Positions 18,904-28,158 of a stretch of 64,000 nt of DNA are shown here, piece after piece (the first letter of the stretch is position 1; each line of letters opens with the position of its first letter). Origin of the DNA: CAZBBC01 sp964489835 (GTDB lineage Bacteria; Calditrichota; Calditrichia; JAJRVZ01); assembly GCA_964489835.1 (NCBI GenBank), contig CAZBBC010000007.1:1-64000 (forward strand), given 5' to 3'. A program made the position numbers and the translations under genes. Under the pieces are notes generated by a model. It searched no databases. It worked only from the letters and a program-made list of their open reading frames with translations, and had not been told where the DNA came from.

Positions 18904-19569
18904 CTAATTATTGGCTATTATTTGTGCATTGAGTGCCTGGTCCCCTTGACCATCGACAAAGCCTCTGGCAAAAACAGTATAAATTTTTCCATCTTCAATC
19001 GTAATACCGTTTAAAGGTAATACGACCGTAGTCTTACCCTGAAGACGAACCTGCAGATCATAAGATCCGGCAGCCAATGGCGTAAAAGGCGTGTATTCCT
19101 TGAATGCCTTATTACCAAATACAATGCTACCATCGGTTGTTGTAATATCTACCGCAGGGGCATTGGGAGAAAGATGAATAAAGCGAACATGTGCATTTCC
19201 AGCTGCCGGACTGGTTAAATCATCTTCCAGAACCAAGGCACCAATACTGGCCACTGCATCCACCGCAAAAGCCGAATAGAATTTATCTTTCATGAAATCA
19301 AGATCGGCTTCGATAACGGTGGTTGATGTACCGCTTACATTTACTTTGATATTATGCGTGGTTGCGGTAAGAGCTAAATAGCCCGTGTTGTTTGGGAATT
19401 CTAAATTAGTACCGGCGATTGCATCATCGACGAGAAGGTCAACTCCCGGAGCATCCGGAGAGGCATGGATGACCATCACATTCGAAGAACCAAACGCGGT
19501 TAAATCGCCAAAACCATCCCCTAAATCATTATCAATAAATACGCGGGCGGCAAAGGGATAATTATCCAT
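18904..19569 (-). CDS. DUF4397 domain protein without signal peptide
   Basis: 221 residues with two DUF4397-type beta-sandwich repeats. The first has VMVIHASPDAPGVDLLVDDA and the second VRFIHLSPNAPAVDITTTDG. Family members are usually secreted or lipid-anchored, yet this frame begins directly with MDNYPFAARVFIDNDLGDGF and has no signal peptide. The frame is open further upstream into the end of the lipocalin gene, 22 bases away, and there is no good ribosome site. Its own 5' part may have been lost when it was joined to the lipocalin gene, or it may be translated by coupling. Function unknown. Confidence 0.75.
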   Translation of the reverse strand: MDNYPFAARVFIDNDLGDGFGDLTAFGSSNVMVIHASPDAPGVDLLVDDAIAGTNLEFPNNTGYLALTATTHNIKVNVSGTSTTVIEADLDFMKDKFYSAFAVDAVASIGALVLEDDLTSPAAGNAHVRFIHLSPNAPAVDITTTDGSIVFGNKAFKEYTPFTPLAAGSYDLQVRLQGKTTVVLPLNGITIEDGKIYTVFARGFVDGQGDQALNAQIIANN

Positions 19570-19591
19570 ATCGTCCAGTGCTGTCTTCTGC

Positions 19592-20158
19592 TCAGTAATT
19601 ATTAGAACTTGTTAAAAAATCGGCGGGATTATAACCCTTGGCCTTTAAAATATTTTCTATAGTTATAAAATCTTCTTCTGATACCGTTGGTTTCCGGCTC
19701 AGGATCCAGCCGTATTTTCTGGATGGCACGCCAACCACTGCATAGCGATAATCATCGGCCAAACCAATGATCCAATAATCCCCCCAGAACAGATTAAAAC
19801 CAAGCAAACGCACAAAACTGACTTCCAGCTTAGACTGCGTTTCCGTGTCAACCACCTGGGCGATGCCATTGGCTTCAATGGTATCGCCATCGGCATCGAT
19901 ACAGCGATTGATAACATCAACCCGGCCGTCTTCCCTGAGATGGTAAGTTGCGGTGGTATTCTGCAGGCAGTTATCCTGAAAACTATTAGGTATCCGGGAA
20001 TACTCATACCATACCCCGGCATATTTCTTCAGATCCACTTTTTCGACGGTTGTCATCACAATTTCCTTGTCATCCTTTTCCTCTCCGGCGAGGCATACGC
20101 CGGTAAGCGCAAACACAAAGGCCAATAAAATTATCACCACTAAAGAATTGGTTCGCAT
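19592..20158 (-). CDS. Lipocalin (Blc-like)
   Basis: 188 residues with an N-terminal signal peptide (residues about 5-24, ending CLAGEE). The lipocalin GxW motif appears as YAGVWYEYSRIPNSFQ, and the second block is YAVVGVPSRKYGWILSRKP, as in bacterial lipocalin Blc, which binds lysophospholipids or fatty acids in the periplasm. The cysteine in CLAG is followed by AGEE; it could be a lipoprotein site but the -3 position (V) is weak. GGAGG lies nine bases before the ATG. First gene of a pair with the DUF4397 gene, sharing the terminator. Confidence 0.9.
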   Translation of the reverse strand: MRTNSLVVIILLAFVFALTGVCLAGEEKDDKEIVMTTVEKVDLKKYAGVWYEYSRIPNSFQDNCLQNTTATYHLREDGRVDVINRCIDADGDTIEANGIAQVVDTETQSKLEVSFVRLLGFNLFWGDYWIIGLADDYRYAVVGVPSRKYGWILSRKPTVSEEDFITIENILKAKGYNPADFLTSSNNY

Positions 20159-20428
20159 ATTGATATACCTCCATTGAATCTTAATAATTCCGTCCCTTAC
20201 CGGAATCGGTAATCTCCGTTAATTTGCGGGGATAGGGATTAAGTAATACCTGTGCCGATAAATAGTCATTTTGAAAACGGATAGCCGAGACATTTGCTGA
20301 TGACTACCCTGGGCGTTGGAAACATGTGGATACCCCTGCTGTTAAATGTTCGTAAGAAAGATTGTTCGTCGCAGATCCTAGAATCAATCCTATAGGATGA
20401 TTGCATAAAATAGGGCTATAATTTAACT
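20159..20428. other. Gap between lipocalin and PQQ operon, upstream region of lipocalin
   Basis: A near-palindrome around CAATCCTATAGGATGATTG (20385-20403) is the only clear structure. No coding signal. Confidence 0.4.
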
Positions 20429-23400
20429 TTATTGCTTTATCCCAATAGCGCTAGCTTCCAAATCATCGGAAATTATCTCTATTCCGGAGAGAATTGCCCT
20501 ACTATTCGGAGCCGATTTAGACGGGATAAAGCGAATTACCAGTTTTTCCTTTACCCTGACCCCCTTGATGGTTTTGACAATATCCCTCTCAATTCCGCCT
20601 GCTTCCTTTGTGATATCAAAATTTTTAAGTACCTGCTTTCCTTGTACCTCAACATTTATAATTCTCTCCCCCTCGGCAACCGGCTCTAACTCCACAAAAT
20701 AAAATCGGATTGTATATGTTGCATCAGGCATCGCTTCTTTAGAAAGCGTGATCTCCAGAGATTGTAACCCGTCAATCGCTGATGCGCTCACCCAGGGTAA
20801 GATCTTACAGTTGGGTAAAAAAGAAGAATGTCGTCGAATATAAGTTGGCTGGTCTGCAATAATTTTAACCGGTATATCAGGTGAAGGGCCACCGATACTG
20901 GGATAGTCCAACCATAAGATACCATTTTCTGCCATACGGTCACCGGGGGCATTCAGATTTAACCCGACTTTTTTAACCGGGCTGCCATCCCAGCTAAAAT
21001 CACTGGTTGTCCAATATTCAATCCCCGGCATATGAACCAGCGCCAGTGACGTCTGGTTTTGGTAGCTGCATTGACAAGTACGCGTATAATCAGGGGCATT
21101 TAAGACGCCATTCGCAGCGATCAGGTTTGAGGTACAACCAGATTTAAACCCACCAAAATGCCCTACTCCCCCATCATTATTCAGGTCGAAAAATCCTGCT
21201 GCAGAAGTACGAAATGACAACAAATTCTCGGAAGCAATATTATAATTACACCCATTACTTCTTGTATAGGTCCATGGAAGCATTTCCAATGAGATGGGAT
21301 TCTTTCTTTGCATCTGTTCACCATTAAATATATCCAGAGCAATATGATCTGTTATAATCTGATTATTATGGAGAATGGGCGGATTATTATAAGAAACTAA
21401 TTTATCCCATAATTCATTGCCCTTCTCAGCATTATAAATAATCATTCTCTTCCCCTCTTCACCGGAGAGCATGTCCTTAGAGGGGCGTGTCGCCTGCAAC
21501 AGCAAATTATTTTCTTTTGAATAACCTAACCAGGTACCAAAAACATTTTGATTTTTTTCCCAAATGACCTCACCATTTTGAATATTTAGTGCCAACAAGC
21601 GGTAATCTGTGGGCAATTCGAGTCCGCGCCGTTCCATTTTACCTTCTACAAAGGCAGGTATTTTATCCAGGCAATAAAGTTTCCCGGCAGAGGCAACAAC
21701 TGAATTATGAATAAATCCATAGCGACTTTTAATCTGCCATTTTACTTCACCTGAAAAACGATCCATGATGAGCAGACGTTTACTGGCAGTGAGATCATAA
21801 TTTGTTTTGTCTCTTAGATCCATAAATTTTTTCAAGGTAAGTTGATCAATTTCTTTTTTTTCAGCCGGTAATAAAGGAGTAATCCGGGAATAATCAGCAA
21901 ATTCCGATCCGGCAATTAAATAATTCTCATATAATCCGATATACCCCCACTCAGGATCTGAGTTCTCTAAGGTTGGTGGAAGTTTAAATGTCTTAACTCT
22001 GTCTCCGGTTTTGACATCAAGAACCTCGCAGTTCGACCCTTGAATGATGTAAACAAAATCTTTGTTAGCGATAAAATTTGTGCCCCTTCCATTTGCGCCG
22101 GGAATATGCCTTTGATTATATGTAGCCTCAAGAGGCGTATCTGTATAAGACTCATTAAAGTACATTTTAAATGTTGCCAGACAATCGAGAGGCGTTTTCC
22201 ACAGAACACGACCGGTGTAGACATCACGGGCACTTATACAATCTATACCTTCGATAATCAACCTGCCCTCTACAACTTGCTCCGGAGGACCATGTCCGTG
22301 CCGCGGCAAGACATCTAAATTTGAATTACCTCCAAACCACAAAAGTCCCAGGGGCAATTTAACGCGCTTGTCGTCTGATTTTACAGAATTCTGAACATCC
22401 CCATACTGGTGGGTCCAGTCATCGGAACCTGGCAAAGGGCCTACCCGGGTTAATAAAAAACCGTCTTCGAATATCTCAATGTCTGTCTCATTAGAATCCT
22501 GCTGACTGATTATAGTCATAAAGTCTTCGCGCTGCGCCTCATCCCCGGATACCCATATTTTTCCATCATAGGGTCTGGCCGACCAAATTAATTTTTTAAA
22601 GATTTCTTTATCCATCGGAAGGGAGATATCATCTCCCACGATTGTTAAAGAAGAGAAATACTGCGGGAGACGAACATTAGAGATGCTATCATGGAGCAGG
22701 GCGATTCTTTGACCATAAAGACCTAAATTATTAAATCTTCGTCTTAACTTCTCTATTCTCTCTTTATCCGGATCCACGCCAATCAGAGATAACTTAGAAT
22801 TCAGAGCCAATGCTGCTAATAAATCTCCATTCCCAATGCCATATAGAATTCCATATCCTTCCGGTTTTTTCGCACGACTTAAAAGACTTTTGACTTTTTG
22901 ATTTAATTCATCAGAAGGAAGCCAGTTTTCTGCCTGATTATAAAATTGAGTAGTATTCATTTGCTCTTTTCCAAAGGCCATTATTTTGCCGTCTTCTGTT
23001 ACCGCTATGAGATAATCATTCGCCGCAATTAAGCGACTCACCTTGCCATCGACTTTCAACTGCCAGATTTTCTGGGATTCAATTTTATTGTTTGATGGTT
23101 TAAGTTTAGTTATCACATTTTTACCACCCGCATACAAAAAATCACCGGCCATAATTAAATCACCGGAAGCATCAATATCTGACTCCCAAAGAACTTCTCC
23201 GGGATTCATCGCACTTCGTGCGGAAATGGGTGACCCTGAAAAATAATACTCTTCTTTTGTGATTACCGGAAATTTTCCCGCTCTCCTCGCAATCAGTTCC
23301 CCACTGTTCAGATTAAATAAATTAGTCATTCTGTCGCGGTCGTGATTAAAGAACACGGTATCAACAGCACAAACGAATGCACCGCCGGTTTGCCCAAACT

Positions 23401-24208
23401 TAGACAGATGATAATATTTCATTTTTCCTGTTTTAAGATCAAAACAGGCAGGAACGGACCGGCCACCAGGAATGAGCAAATCATTTCCGCTAATCGCAAA
23501 TGCCCCTTGAGGTGCCACACCTGCAAAAGCGGGATTGTTATGAGGTTGTTTGATAAAATTGGCTGCGGTCTCTTCATTACGCCAGATAACATCACCATTT
23601 TGTGCATCAAGGGCATAGATAAACGTTCCCATCATCGGCCAGATACTATTCGCGAAATAAAGTATGCCATCCTTTATTACAACGCCGCCCCTTGCAGGCC
23701 ACATGGAAATTAATCGTTTATTTCCCAATATTTTTTGGTTTGTAGGCTTTCCCTCAAATTTCCAGATCAGTTGCCCATTTTCAGCAGAGAGGCAGTAAAG
23801 ATTACCATCATCACTGCTAAAATATATTTTGTTCTTCCACCCGGCCAGAGGGAGACGTACCGGTCCGTCTGTAAAAAACTCCCACTTCTGCCGTCCTGTC
23901 TGCAGATCGAATGCGGCTACTTTATCACAATCATTAAATCCAAGAAAGAGTGTCCTACCTAACACAATTGGTTCAAAAGTACGGTCATATTGCATCAGAT
24001 CCTGATTGAGTGGATCGTCCCACACAGGTTTTCTCATGGTAAAGTGCTGAATCCAGTGCAGGTGTAATTGATTACTCAGGTTGTCTGAACTTGCCGCTGT
24101 TCTACCCGCATCATATCGCCACATGGGCCAATCAGCCGGCAAACATTCGCTGGCAAGCATTGTCATCAAAAAAAGGTTGATTATTATAAATCTAATGTTC
24201 ATTCGCAT
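20429..24208 (-). CDS. Secreted PQQ-type beta-propeller / methyltransferase-like / malectin-like fusion
   Basis: 1259 residues. A signal peptide (about 1-25) is followed by a first propeller with PQQ/BamB-like blades such as VAAFDLQTGRQKWEFFTD and VIWRNEE. Residues about 440-600 resemble a class I SAM-binding Rossmann fold (GYGILYGIGNGDLLAALA, LIGVDPDKERIEKLRR). A second propeller extends to about 1100 and a malectin-like beta-sandwich closes the chain (about 1130-1250). Giant proteins of this kind are known from Planctomycetes-type genomes; their function is unknown. A SAM-like domain inside an exported protein is odd. It is the last gene of an operon with the ABC transporter (three bases after the ATPase stop), which may assemble or export it. 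Confidence 0.8.
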   Translation of the reverse strand: MRMNIRFIIINLFLMTMLASECLPADWPMWRYDAGRTAASSDNLSNQLHLHWIQHFTMRKPVWDDPLNQDLMQYDRTFEPIVLGRTLFLGFNDCDKVAAFDLQTGRQKWEFFTDGPVRLPLAGWKNKIYFSSDDGNLYCLSAENGQLIWKFEGKPTNQKILGNKRLISMWPARGGVVIKDGILYFANSIWPMMGTFIYALDAQNGDVIWRNEETAANFIKQPHNNPAFAGVAPQGAFAISGNDLLIPGGRSVPACFDLKTGKMKYYHLSKFGQTGGAFVCAVDTVFFNHDRDRMTNLFNLNSGELIARRAGKFPVITKEEYYFSGSPISARSAMNPGEVLWESDIDASGDLIMAGDFLYAGGKNVITKLKPSNNKIESQKIWQLKVDGKVSRLIAANDYLIAVTEDGKIMAFGKEQMNTTQFYNQAENWLPSDELNQKVKSLLSRAKKPEGYGILYGIGNGDLLAALALNSKLSLIGVDPDKERIEKLRRRFNNLGLYGQRIALLHDSISNVRLPQYFSSLTIVGDDISLPMDKEIFKKLIWSARPYDGKIWVSGDEAQREDFMTIISQQDSNETDIEIFEDGFLLTRVGPLPGSDDWTHQYGDVQNSVKSDDKRVKLPLGLLWFGGNSNLDVLPRHGHGPPEQVVEGRLIIEGIDCISARDVYTGRVLWKTPLDCLATFKMYFNESYTDTPLEATYNQRHIPGANGRGTNFIANKDFVYIIQGSNCEVLDVKTGDRVKTFKLPPTLENSDPEWGYIGLYENYLIAGSEFADYSRITPLLPAEKKEIDQLTLKKFMDLRDKTNYDLTASKRLLIMDRFSGEVKWQIKSRYGFIHNSVVASAGKLYCLDKIPAFVEGKMERRGLELPTDYRLLALNIQNGEVIWEKNQNVFGTWLGYSKENNLLLQATRPSKDMLSGEEGKRMIIYNAEKGNELWDKLVSYNNPPILHNNQIITDHIALDIFNGEQMQRKNPISLEMLPWTYTRSNGCNYNIASENLLSFRTSAAGFFDLNNDGGVGHFGGFKSGCTSNLIAANGVLNAPDYTRTCQCSYQNQTSLALVHMPGIEYWTTSDFSWDGSPVKKVGLNLNAPGDRMAENGILWLDYPSIGGPSPDIPVKIIADQPTYIRRHSSFLPNCKILPWVSASAIDGLQSLEITLSKEAMPDATYTIRFYFVELEPVAEGERIINVEVQGKQVLKNFDITKEAGGIERDIVKTIKGVRVKEKLVIRFIPSKSAPNSRAILSGIEIISDDLEASAIGIKQ

Positions 24209-24211
24209 AAT

Positions 24212-24865
24212 CTAAAGTAGTTTATATTTTTCAATTCTTACAATTCGGTCAGCTGACTTGGCCCGTATGATATCATGGGTGACAAAGAGTACTATTCCAC
24301 CATCGCCTGTAAACTTTTTTAATGCATTTATTACAATGGTTGAATTATCTTCATCAAGATTCCCCGTAATCTCATCTGCAAACAATATCCGGGGTGAATG
24401 TAACAAGGCTCTGGCGAGTGATGTTCGCTGTTTTTCTCCTGCGCTTAACTCTCCGGGCATATGGTTTTTTCGATGAGACAAACCAAACTCTTCGATTAAA
24501 TTGATGGCCTTTTGATTATCATTTTCCGATTTTAAGGCCAAACCGGGCAGGAGTATATTCTCAAGCGTGGTTAAATAAGGTACTAAATGATATTGCTGAA
24601 AAACAAAGCCAAAATTTAGTGCCCTGAATATTGCCCGCTCTTCACTGTTCTTTAGATAGATATCCTCTTTATTAAAACAAACCTTGCCATTATTGGGATG
24701 TAAAAGTCCCCCGGCAATGAGAAGCAGAGTCGTTTTCCCGCTTCCACTTGCTCCCTGTACAGCAATAAACTCACCGGCATTGACCTGCAGATCTACCCCA
24801 TTAAGGACATCAATCTGATCGTCTCCTTTATTAAATCTTTTTGTAATATTATTCAGTTCAAGCAT
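24212..24865 (-). CDS. ABC transporter ATP-binding protein (MacB/LolD type)
   Basis: 217 residues from ATG 24865, which gives the standard family start MLELNNITKRFNKGDDQIDV. Walker A is GASGSGKTT (38-46), the signature is LSAGEKQRTSLARAL, and Walker B is ILFADEI. LolD/MacB-type ATPases energise FtsX-fold permeases for lipoprotein or macrolide/peptide transport without moving substrate through a channel in the membrane. The open frame extends to 24988 but overlaps the permease, so I used the internal start, five bases after the permease stop. Its partner is the preceding gene, and the PQQ fusion follows. Confidence 0.92.
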   Translation of the reverse strand: MLELNNITKRFNKGDDQIDVLNGVDLQVNAGEFIAVQGASGSGKTTLLLIAGGLLHPNNGKVCFNKEDIYLKNSEERAIFRALNFGFVFQQYHLVPYLTTLENILLPGLALKSENDNQKAINLIEEFGLSHRKNHMPGELSAGEKQRTSLARALLHSPRILFADEITGNLDEDNSTIVINALKKFTGDGGIVLFVTHDIIRAKSADRIVRIEKYKLL

Positions 24866-24870
24866 CCGTA

Positions 24871-26136
24871 TTATTCCTGACTCAAAATCACCGCCGGATC
24901 CTGCTGCGAAGCCATAAACGCCGGTATCCAGCTTGCCAACAAAGAAATAAGCGGAGCCAAAGCAACCGCTAATAAGATTATTTGCCAATTCAAATAAGCC
25001 ATATTAAAATCTACTTTCCCAAACAGTAAACTGATCATCAAACCTACAAGAATCCCCAAAATTGCCCCAATAAGCCCCATTACCACTGCTTTAAGAAGAA
25101 AAAGACATAATATTTTACTGGCTTTAAGACCTGTTGCTCTTAATATGCCTATCTCACTCTGACGTTCCCGAACGTTTGACATAAACAACAGAGCAATCCA
25201 AAGGACACTTAATCCCATGATTGAGGGAACATAAATAGCAGCAAAGCGCTCTTGTTCGTTACGCATCTCCCGGCGATGAACTTTTTCAGATTCAATAGAT
25301 TCCCTCGCCTCTCTGGCTGCCCGGTCACGCGCCTCCGCCCGCGTCACTACTTTCGAGGTTTCTTCAATCACTTGTGTTCCTGGCAGGATCCCGCTTACTT
25401 CCGCCCTGATTTGCGATATTTCATTTCCGACACAATGACATTTTAAGGCAAGAATGGCGTTAATTTGGCCTGTCCTATTCAGCATTAATTGTGCTTGTTT
25501 TAGATCAATCCAAAGGGTGATATCGTCCTTATTTCCCCTTTCTTCATTGCATTGTGTAATGGTAAAATCTACCCCGCGAATCTTAATTTTATCACCAACA
25601 GTAAGGTTGTAACTTTTATGCAGCTCGTATCCCACTACCACAGCCCCTTTGGGAACCGGAACCAGGATTGGCTCCTTTGGATCACGATGCAGGAATGGTA
25701 CCTCCCCCCGTGTACCGATAAGGATTACTTGCCGCTTTCCTTCTTTCCAGAATATCCTCTGTTGCAAGCTGGGCAGAAGGTGTCTGATCGTCATAATTTT
25801 TGATTTTGCCAGCCTGTTTACATATTCCTCAGGCATATATTTTGATGCAAAATCATCAGCATAGAGATCTGCCAGATTCTGTCCCTCGGGAAGGATGAGC
25901 AAATTAAAACCCAGTTTTTTCATAATGACTCTAAAATCGTTCTCAAGATCCTTCATCCTCTTTGCGGTTTCAACCTCCTTTTCTCTAATTATCTTCTGTG
26001 TCTCATAATCATGGATAGAAAGGGAAGTCGCTGCACTAATAAGTACAGCGATAGCAATAATTACTGATAATAATCCCGAAAGAAAATTCAGCCTGCGCCT
26101 GCGGATCTCTTTAAAAACCAACTGCCAGACGGTCAT
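24871..26136 (-). CDS. FtsX-like ABC transporter permease
   Basis: 421 residues with the four-helix FtsX layout: one N-terminal transmembrane helix (about 18-38), a long periplasmic region with a charged coiled segment (RDRAAREARESIESEKVHRR), and three C-terminal helices. RERQSEIGILRATGLKASKI is the coupling segment seen in MacB and LolC/E. The first base quartet overlaps the stop of the upstream gene (ATGA), which indicates translational coupling. With the ATPase it forms a transporter or mechanotransmission unit in the inner membrane. Confidence 0.9.
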   Translation of the reverse strand: MTVWQLVFKEIRRRRLNFLSGLLSVIIAIAVLISAATSLSIHDYETQKIIREKEVETAKRMKDLENDFRVIMKKLGFNLLILPEGQNLADLYADDFASKYMPEEYVNRLAKSKIMTIRHLLPSLQQRIFWKEGKRQVILIGTRGEVPFLHRDPKEPILVPVPKGAVVVGYELHKSYNLTVGDKIKIRGVDFTITQCNEERGNKDDITLWIDLKQAQLMLNRTGQINAILALKCHCVGNEISQIRAEVSGILPGTQVIEETSKVVTRAEARDRAAREARESIESEKVHRREMRNEQERFAAIYVPSIMGLSVLWIALLFMSNVRERQSEIGILRATGLKASKILCLFLLKAVVMGLIGAILGILVGLMISLLFGKVDFNMAYLNWQIILLAVALAPLISLLASWIPAFMASQQDPAVILSQE

Positions 26137-27374
26137 CCCTTCACCCTCATTTTTCTTTTATAAATCAGGATTGTAAAGAGGATGATCAGACCGGTCAGCA
26201 CAAGCAAAAACCATCCGATATTTTTCGAAATCCTTAAGGAATCACTTGTTTGATATTCATTCGAAATTTGCCGGGCGGTATCTGGATTAACAACAGTCGT
26301 TTCTTCCTGTTTTGCCTGTATCTGTGTGGACATTTTTTCTGATGCAATTGCCTTTATCTGCTCAGTTTTTTTCTCGGTTTTAGTCGATGAAGATATAAAA
26401 CCAGAAAGTCCGGTAAGTGGTGGGAGTTCCTCATCGGATATCCATGATTCTCCTGCCCTTTCAGACCAATTTGCAGATAATAAGAGATCAACACCCTGGT
26501 GCATCGCTTTTATCTCACAGGAGCACCAATCAACCAATGATCGACAGGCTTTGTCGATCGTTTTTTTATTAATACCTGCACCAATTAATGCATACAGGGA
26601 CCTTCCCTGCCCGAATACCGGGAAGACCATGGGTACCTCATACTCAGATAAATCGGATTCAGTACCCAACAACATATCTGCCAATAATTTCTCGGATGGA
26701 TTCTGTCTGGATAACTTTTTTACAGTAAAACTTAAATCAACATTTTGGAATTCACCAATCTCTAAGGGGTTGCCATTGATATCCAGGGCGCTGGTGGGAA
26801 TTCTAATATGAGCGGACAATGTCGTCAATTCTTGTCTTAAGATTTGATAGTATTTTTGGTCCAACTCGGATTTTCCACTTTCCAGAAAAAGAAAAACCGC
26901 CGTTTCGCCCGCCAGCAACTGATCTGCAATTTCTCTGCGGATCGGAGAATCTTTTAATAGATCAATATTTGATTTGCTTAGCTCTCCCAACCATAATGGA
27001 TAAGGTATCCCCGTTTGCTCAGGATAAAATAACATCATCAGCGGATAAGTGAGATTATCATCAAGGTCTTTAAGAGGATTCTGATTAGTATTTCTCAGGT
27101 CTGTAAACTGGATGATCAGGTTTAATGTCGAATCCCCCAGAAATGAAACCTGCGTCAGATCTTTAAGAAATTTATTGTGCTCAGTATTAATTTGCCCTCG
27201 ATGAAAAATCATTAATCTGTATGGATCGGCAGTCCAACGCTCAAGCGCATATCGGAATACCGGTACATCGCAGGGGATAACCGGAGTGAGGAATAAAAAT
27301 AAATAACCTGCCAACAGTATCAAATAAATTGTCAGAGTAAAATCATAAATTCTATGGAAAAAATAATTCTTCAT
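26133..27374 (-). CDS. Membrane-anchored periplasmic protein of ABC/PQQ operon
   Basis: 413 residues. A transmembrane helix near residues 12-32 is followed by a motif around IPCDVPVFRYALERWTADPY and a large soluble region. A second transmembrane helix near 385-405 is followed by a basic tail (YKRKMRVKG), giving two membrane anchors with a periplasmic body. I do not recognise a named family. Similar proteins are, as I recall, found with FtsX-type transporters in Planctomycetes-like genomes. First gene of the operon; it overlaps the permease by four bases. A thioredoxin-like or adaptor role is possible but unproven. Confidence 0.7.
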   Translation of the reverse strand: MKNYFFHRIYDFTLTIYLILLAGYLFLFLTPVIPCDVPVFRYALERWTADPYRLMIFHRGQINTEHNKFLKDLTQVSFLGDSTLNLIIQFTDLRNTNQNPLKDLDDNLTYPLMMLFYPEQTGIPYPLWLGELSKSNIDLLKDSPIRREIADQLLAGETAVFLFLESGKSELDQKYYQILRQELTTLSAHIRIPTSALDINGNPLEIGEFQNVDLSFTVKKLSRQNPSEKLLADMLLGTESDLSEYEVPMVFPVFGQGRSLYALIGAGINKKTIDKACRSLVDWCSCEIKAMHQGVDLLLSANWSERAGESWISDEELPPLTGLSGFISSSTKTEKKTEQIKAIASEKMSTQIQAKQEETTVVNPDTARQISNEYQTSDSLRISKNIGWFLLVLTGLIILFTILIYKRKMRVKG

Positions 27375-28158
27375 AGGCCTTAATTTACTATAAAACAGGT
27401 CTTTGCGGGTTACTTACATTCAAGATTTCCATACTATCCAGCAAACTTGAATTTAACCGCATGGTCGAACATCTCCATTGCGCAGTGGTTAAAACATATC
27501 GAGGCAATAAGGAAAATAGGGGAATAAAAGATATACAAAAAACCTAGGTAACATTGTGAATCATTTTACTAATAGTTTTGAATGGCACGATTCCCGAAGT
27601 TCCTGATTAATTCATGTTCCTGTCTGCCCAAATAATGATCCTAAAATTAACAAATATCAGGGCAAAAGACAATTGTATCTCATTTATAGCTAGTATTATA
27701 TGGTACTTTGACATATTTTTTTAGACAGGATCACAGGATTTACATGATATATTTTGGGATAGGAAAAGTTTTAATAGCACTGCGCTATAATAAAACTCCA
27801 CAAGAGAATGCAATAAAAATTAGTAATTAGTAATTTGGAACTGGGAACCTGGAATTGGTGCACTTATTTAAATGTAGTAGAAATGTTTATAGTATAAGTA
27901 ACATATAATCAATAAGTTAGTTCACCCTTAACAAAGGGGGTTAGGGGGATATTTTAAACATAATCTTTTAAAGTAGATCAAGGCTTTAAAACGCCTTAGT
28001 CCCCTTTTTTAAGGGTAAACCTTACTATCGCTGGTTGATAAATCTAAAATTCATAAATCATTCAGACTAAAAAACTCCTTTGAAATAAAACGTAATTGAA
28101 GTATTTTTTCTCATTACCAATCACCCGGAGAATTTAACAACTTTACTGAAAGGAAAAA
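27375..28158. repeat. Gap with a full copy of dispersed repeat family A
   Basis: No gene seen. Bases 27923-28072 match 883-1033: AACAAAGGGGGTTAGGGGGA at one end, a middle TTTTAAA segment, then CCTTAGTCCCCTTTTTTAAG and the TGATAAATCTAAAATTCATA tail. Near 27828 is a GGAACTGGGAACCTGGAATT stretch that also occurs near 7664 and, inverted, near 52876. The sialidase-like gene starts 86 bases after the repeat. Confidence 0.6.

Noticed and set aside
24865..24988. Longer N-terminus for the ABC ATPase
   Set aside because: It would overlap the permease by about 118 bases, and the extension has no similarity to ATPase N-termini.
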